DNA of 7,846 bases, from assembly GCA_948857205.1 (NCBI GenBank), contig CAQPRV010000064.1:1-7846 (forward strand), written 5' to 3'. Shown in pieces: positions 6,496 to 7,846 of this stretch (position 1 is the stretch's first letter; every line of letters begins with the position of its first letter). Both the position numbers and the translations under genes were made by a program. The DNA is from an uncultured Clostridia bacterium. Its GTDB lineage: Bacteria > Bacillota > Clostridia > TANB77 > CAG-508. A model generated the notes under the pieces. That model was not told the origin of the DNA and did no database searches. It saw nothing but the letters and a program-made list of their open reading frames with translations.

Positions 6496-7567
6496 CTTTT
6501 TTTAACTCCTCCTTTATTACTTCAGCAAGAGCTTTCGATAATAATGGTGGAACTGCATTTCCTACTTGTCTATATTGTGAAGTTCGACTTCCTTTAAATA
6601 TAAAAGAGTCATCAAAAGATTGGATTCTTGCTGCTTCTCTTACAGTTGGTATTCTATTATATATTGGGTGAAAATAGTTACTATGCGAATTGCCTGTATC
6701 TATTGTTACAGATGTATCATTTTCATCTAATCTTTTGTATGCTGATGAATGCCTATTATTTCTTTGATTACTAAATAATTCTTCAGGAATTTTCTGCCAA
6801 TTTTCTCCTTGTTGTACATAAGATATTCTTTGTTGAACTATTTCAGCAGGATATCTAACTTCATGATTGTATACTTTATTATCTTCTGCTCTCAAATATT
6901 TTCTATAAACTGTATCTGCTGAAGATTTTAATTCTATTTTATCTTTATTAGTATTATTTTCAAAGGAATATAGTTCACCTATTGCCTCTTGAACTGTTAC
7001 TTTGTTTTCTACTTTTTTCATTTTTTCAAAATCAAATTTATCTTTTCTTAACATTACAAAGAAATTTCTCATTCTTTTTTGTGGCACTCCAAAGTCTGAT
7101 GCATTTAAAATCTTATTATTTACTACATAACCTCTATCTTCAAAAATTTTATATATCTTTTTTTTCGCATAACCATTATTTTCAGTAATAATCCCTCTTA
7201 CATTTTCTATTACAATTGCTTTTGGTCTTGCTATATCTACAAATTTTACAAATTCAAAAAATAATTTATTTCTTGGATCGTTATTTACCTTGTTTCTATT
7301 TGCTGCTGAAAATCCTTGACAAGGAGGTCCTCCAATTATAACATCTATATCTTTTAAATCTCCAAAATTATCTTTTATATCTTGTTCTCTCATGTTTAGT
7401 AAATCATAACATATTCCTTTTGCATTAGAAAAATTATTGTTATATGTTTTTATCGCTTCTGGGTTAAAGTCAACTCCTCCAACTATATCAAATCCAGCAA
7501 GTTCAAATCCTTTACTTAAACCGCCACAACCACAAAATAAGTCTATTACCTTAAATTTCTTTTCCAT
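6488..7567 (-). CDS. C5-cytosine DNA methyltransferase, first gene of the restriction operon
   Basis: This enzyme methylates carbon 5 of cytosine using S-adenosylmethionine and is the first gene of the operon, so protection is made before cutting. Motifs: I, DLFCGCGG (9-16); IV, GGPPCQGFS (79-87) with catalytic Cys83; VI, ENVRG (121-125); VIII, QKRMR (163-167); IX, REAARIQSF (310-318); X, QVGNAVPP (334-341). The region from about 181 to 300 holds the target-recognition domain and is longer than, and unlike, that of the second enzyme. The 359-residue length is normal for a single-chain enzyme. The ATG is supported by AGGAGG at 7574-7579. Its last codons overlap the next start by 8 bases. Two separate enzymes in one system fit either an asymmetric site needing one enzyme per strand (as in LlaJI) or two enzymes both needed for full modification (as in BsuMI). 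Confidence 0.96.
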   Translation of the reverse strand: MEKKFKVIDLFCGCGGLSKGFELAGFDIVGGVDFNPEAIKTYNNNFSNAKGICYDLLNMREQDIKDNFGDLKDIDVIIGGPPCQGFSAANRNKVNNDPRNKLFFEFVKFVDIARPKAIVIENVRGIITENNGYAKKKIYKIFEDRGYVVNNKILNASDFGVPQKRMRNFFVMLRKDKFDFEKMKKVENKVTVQEAIGELYSFENNTNKDKIELKSSADTVYRKYLRAEDNKVYNHEVRYPAEIVQQRISYVQQGENWQKIPEELFSNQRNNRHSSAYKRLDENDTSVTIDTGNSHSNYFHPIYNRIPTVREAARIQSFDDSFIFKGSRTSQYRQVGNAVPPLLSKALAEVIKEELKKDE

Positions 7568-7573
7568 CTGTTT

Positions 7574-7579
7574 CCTCCT
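7574..7579 (-). promoter_or_regulatory. Ribosome binding site of the first methyltransferase
   Basis: AGGAGG on the minus strand, six bases before the ATG at 7565-7567, is a strong Shine-Dalgarno site and supports this start for the first gene of the restriction operon. Confidence 0.85.
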
Positions 7580-7596
7580 GTTGTTTTTTATTATAT

Positions 7597-7605
7597 TTTA
7601 TACCA
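7597..7605 (-). promoter_or_regulatory. Candidate extended -10 promoter of the restriction operon
   Basis: On the minus strand TGGTATAAA (7605 down to 7597) is an extended -10 element (TGn plus TATAAA) about 30 bases upstream of the methyltransferase start. A perfect TATAAT also lies at 7590-7595. No good -35 box sits at 16-18 bases; TTGTAG at 7623-7628 is 20 bases away. Given the AT-rich DNA this is a plausible but unproven start point for the five-gene operon. Confidence 0.4.
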
Positions 7606-7846
7606 TAAAATTTATTTTTTTTCTACAAATCGACAATTATTTATTGAAAAAATTCTTTTTTTGTTACACTTCAGTAACTAGCTATTGATCTAAGCTACCT
7701 AAGTCCTACAAATCTTGATTTTTAGGGCAGATAATTAAATAAAGGGAAGAATAATATCTAAAATATTTATTCAAATTCTCGGCTGCCTTACAAATATTAA
7801 GAAATTCTAATCATATAAAATGCGCCTCTTTCACGTTCAAAACTAC
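7606..7846. other. Upstream non-coding region with weak secondary structure
   Basis: No gene is recognisable here on either strand. Visible structures are a small hairpin GTTAC/GTAAC (7663-7667 with 7674-7678) and, on the plus strand, AGGGCAG near 7724-7730 that can pair (with one G-U) with CTGCCTT near 7783-7789. That pairing encloses an A/T-rich stem-loop built from GAATAATAT and ATATTTATTC. The 9-mer CTACAAATC occurs at 7623-7631 and 7706-7714. The minus-strand reading that enters from the right edge runs only about 15 codons before a stop at 7797-7799, so the tail of an upstream gene is possible but not supportable. No clear terminator for an upstream gene is seen. Confidence 0.5.

Noticed and set aside
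7437..7688. Plus-strand open frame of 83 codons running out of the first methyltransferase region
   Set aside because: Most of it is antisense to methyltransferase motif I, and the rest is a Phe/Leu/Ile-rich run from AT-rich DNA. No ribosome binding site or family resemblance.
7797..7846. C-terminal tail of an upstream minus-strand gene entering from the right edge
   Set aside because: Two of the minus-strand frames stay open for about 11 and 15 codons from the edge, too short to distinguish from chance and with no recognisable motif.
7820..7846. Start of a plus-strand gene at the ATG near 7820 running off the right edge
   Set aside because: Only nine codons are visible and no ribosome binding site precedes the ATG.

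Overview
The window is very AT-rich, about a quarter G+C or less by eye. All seven convincing genes lie on the minus strand, tightly packed, and each starts behind an AGGAG/AGGAGG-type ribosome binding site. Base composition, strong Shine-Dalgarno sites and the types of two-component and restriction genes point to a low-GC Firmicute, most likely a clostridial relative. No marker gene fixes the species.

Reading in the direction of transcription (from the right edge leftward), about 280 bases without a recognisable gene hold a possible extended -10 promoter and some weak secondary structure. A five-gene restriction-modification operon follows (7567 down to 2080): two C5-cytosine DNA methyltransferases, a 229-residue protein with two probable winged-helix regions, an McrB-like AAA+ NTPase with an NTxD motif, and an McrC/LlaJI-type PD-(D/E)XK nuclease. 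Junctions are an 8-base overlap or gaps of 9 to 17 bases, so this is one translationally connected operon. The arrangement matches the GTP-dependent Type II systems typified by Lactococcus LlaJI (two methyltransferases, McrB-like R1, McrC-like R2). It matches even better the five-gene BsuMI locus of Bacillus subtilis (ydiO, ydiP, ydiR, ydiS, ydjA), where a third restriction protein sits between the methyltransferases and the NTPase. The methyltransferases should protect the host site. The NTPase and nuclease should form an NTP-driven complex that cuts unmodified invading DNA. The 229-residue protein is the least understood part and a candidate recognition or assembly subunit.

After a 128-base gap with a possible promoter and a perfect 9-bp inverted repeat comes a two-component pair (1951 down to 222): an OmpR-family response regulator and a short intramembrane-sensing histidine kinase of the BceS type. 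The ABC transporter usual for this kinase class is not in the window. A strong 13-bp-stem terminator overlaps the end of the kinase gene. Beyond it, at the left edge, are two perfect tandem copies of a 69-bp unit that is much richer in G+C than its surroundings and contains two imperfect palindromes with related purine-rich loops.

The restriction operon is a recognisable but uncommon type of defence system. The items most worth a second look are the 229-residue middle protein, the uncharacterised N-terminal part of the NTPase and the 69-bp repeats.
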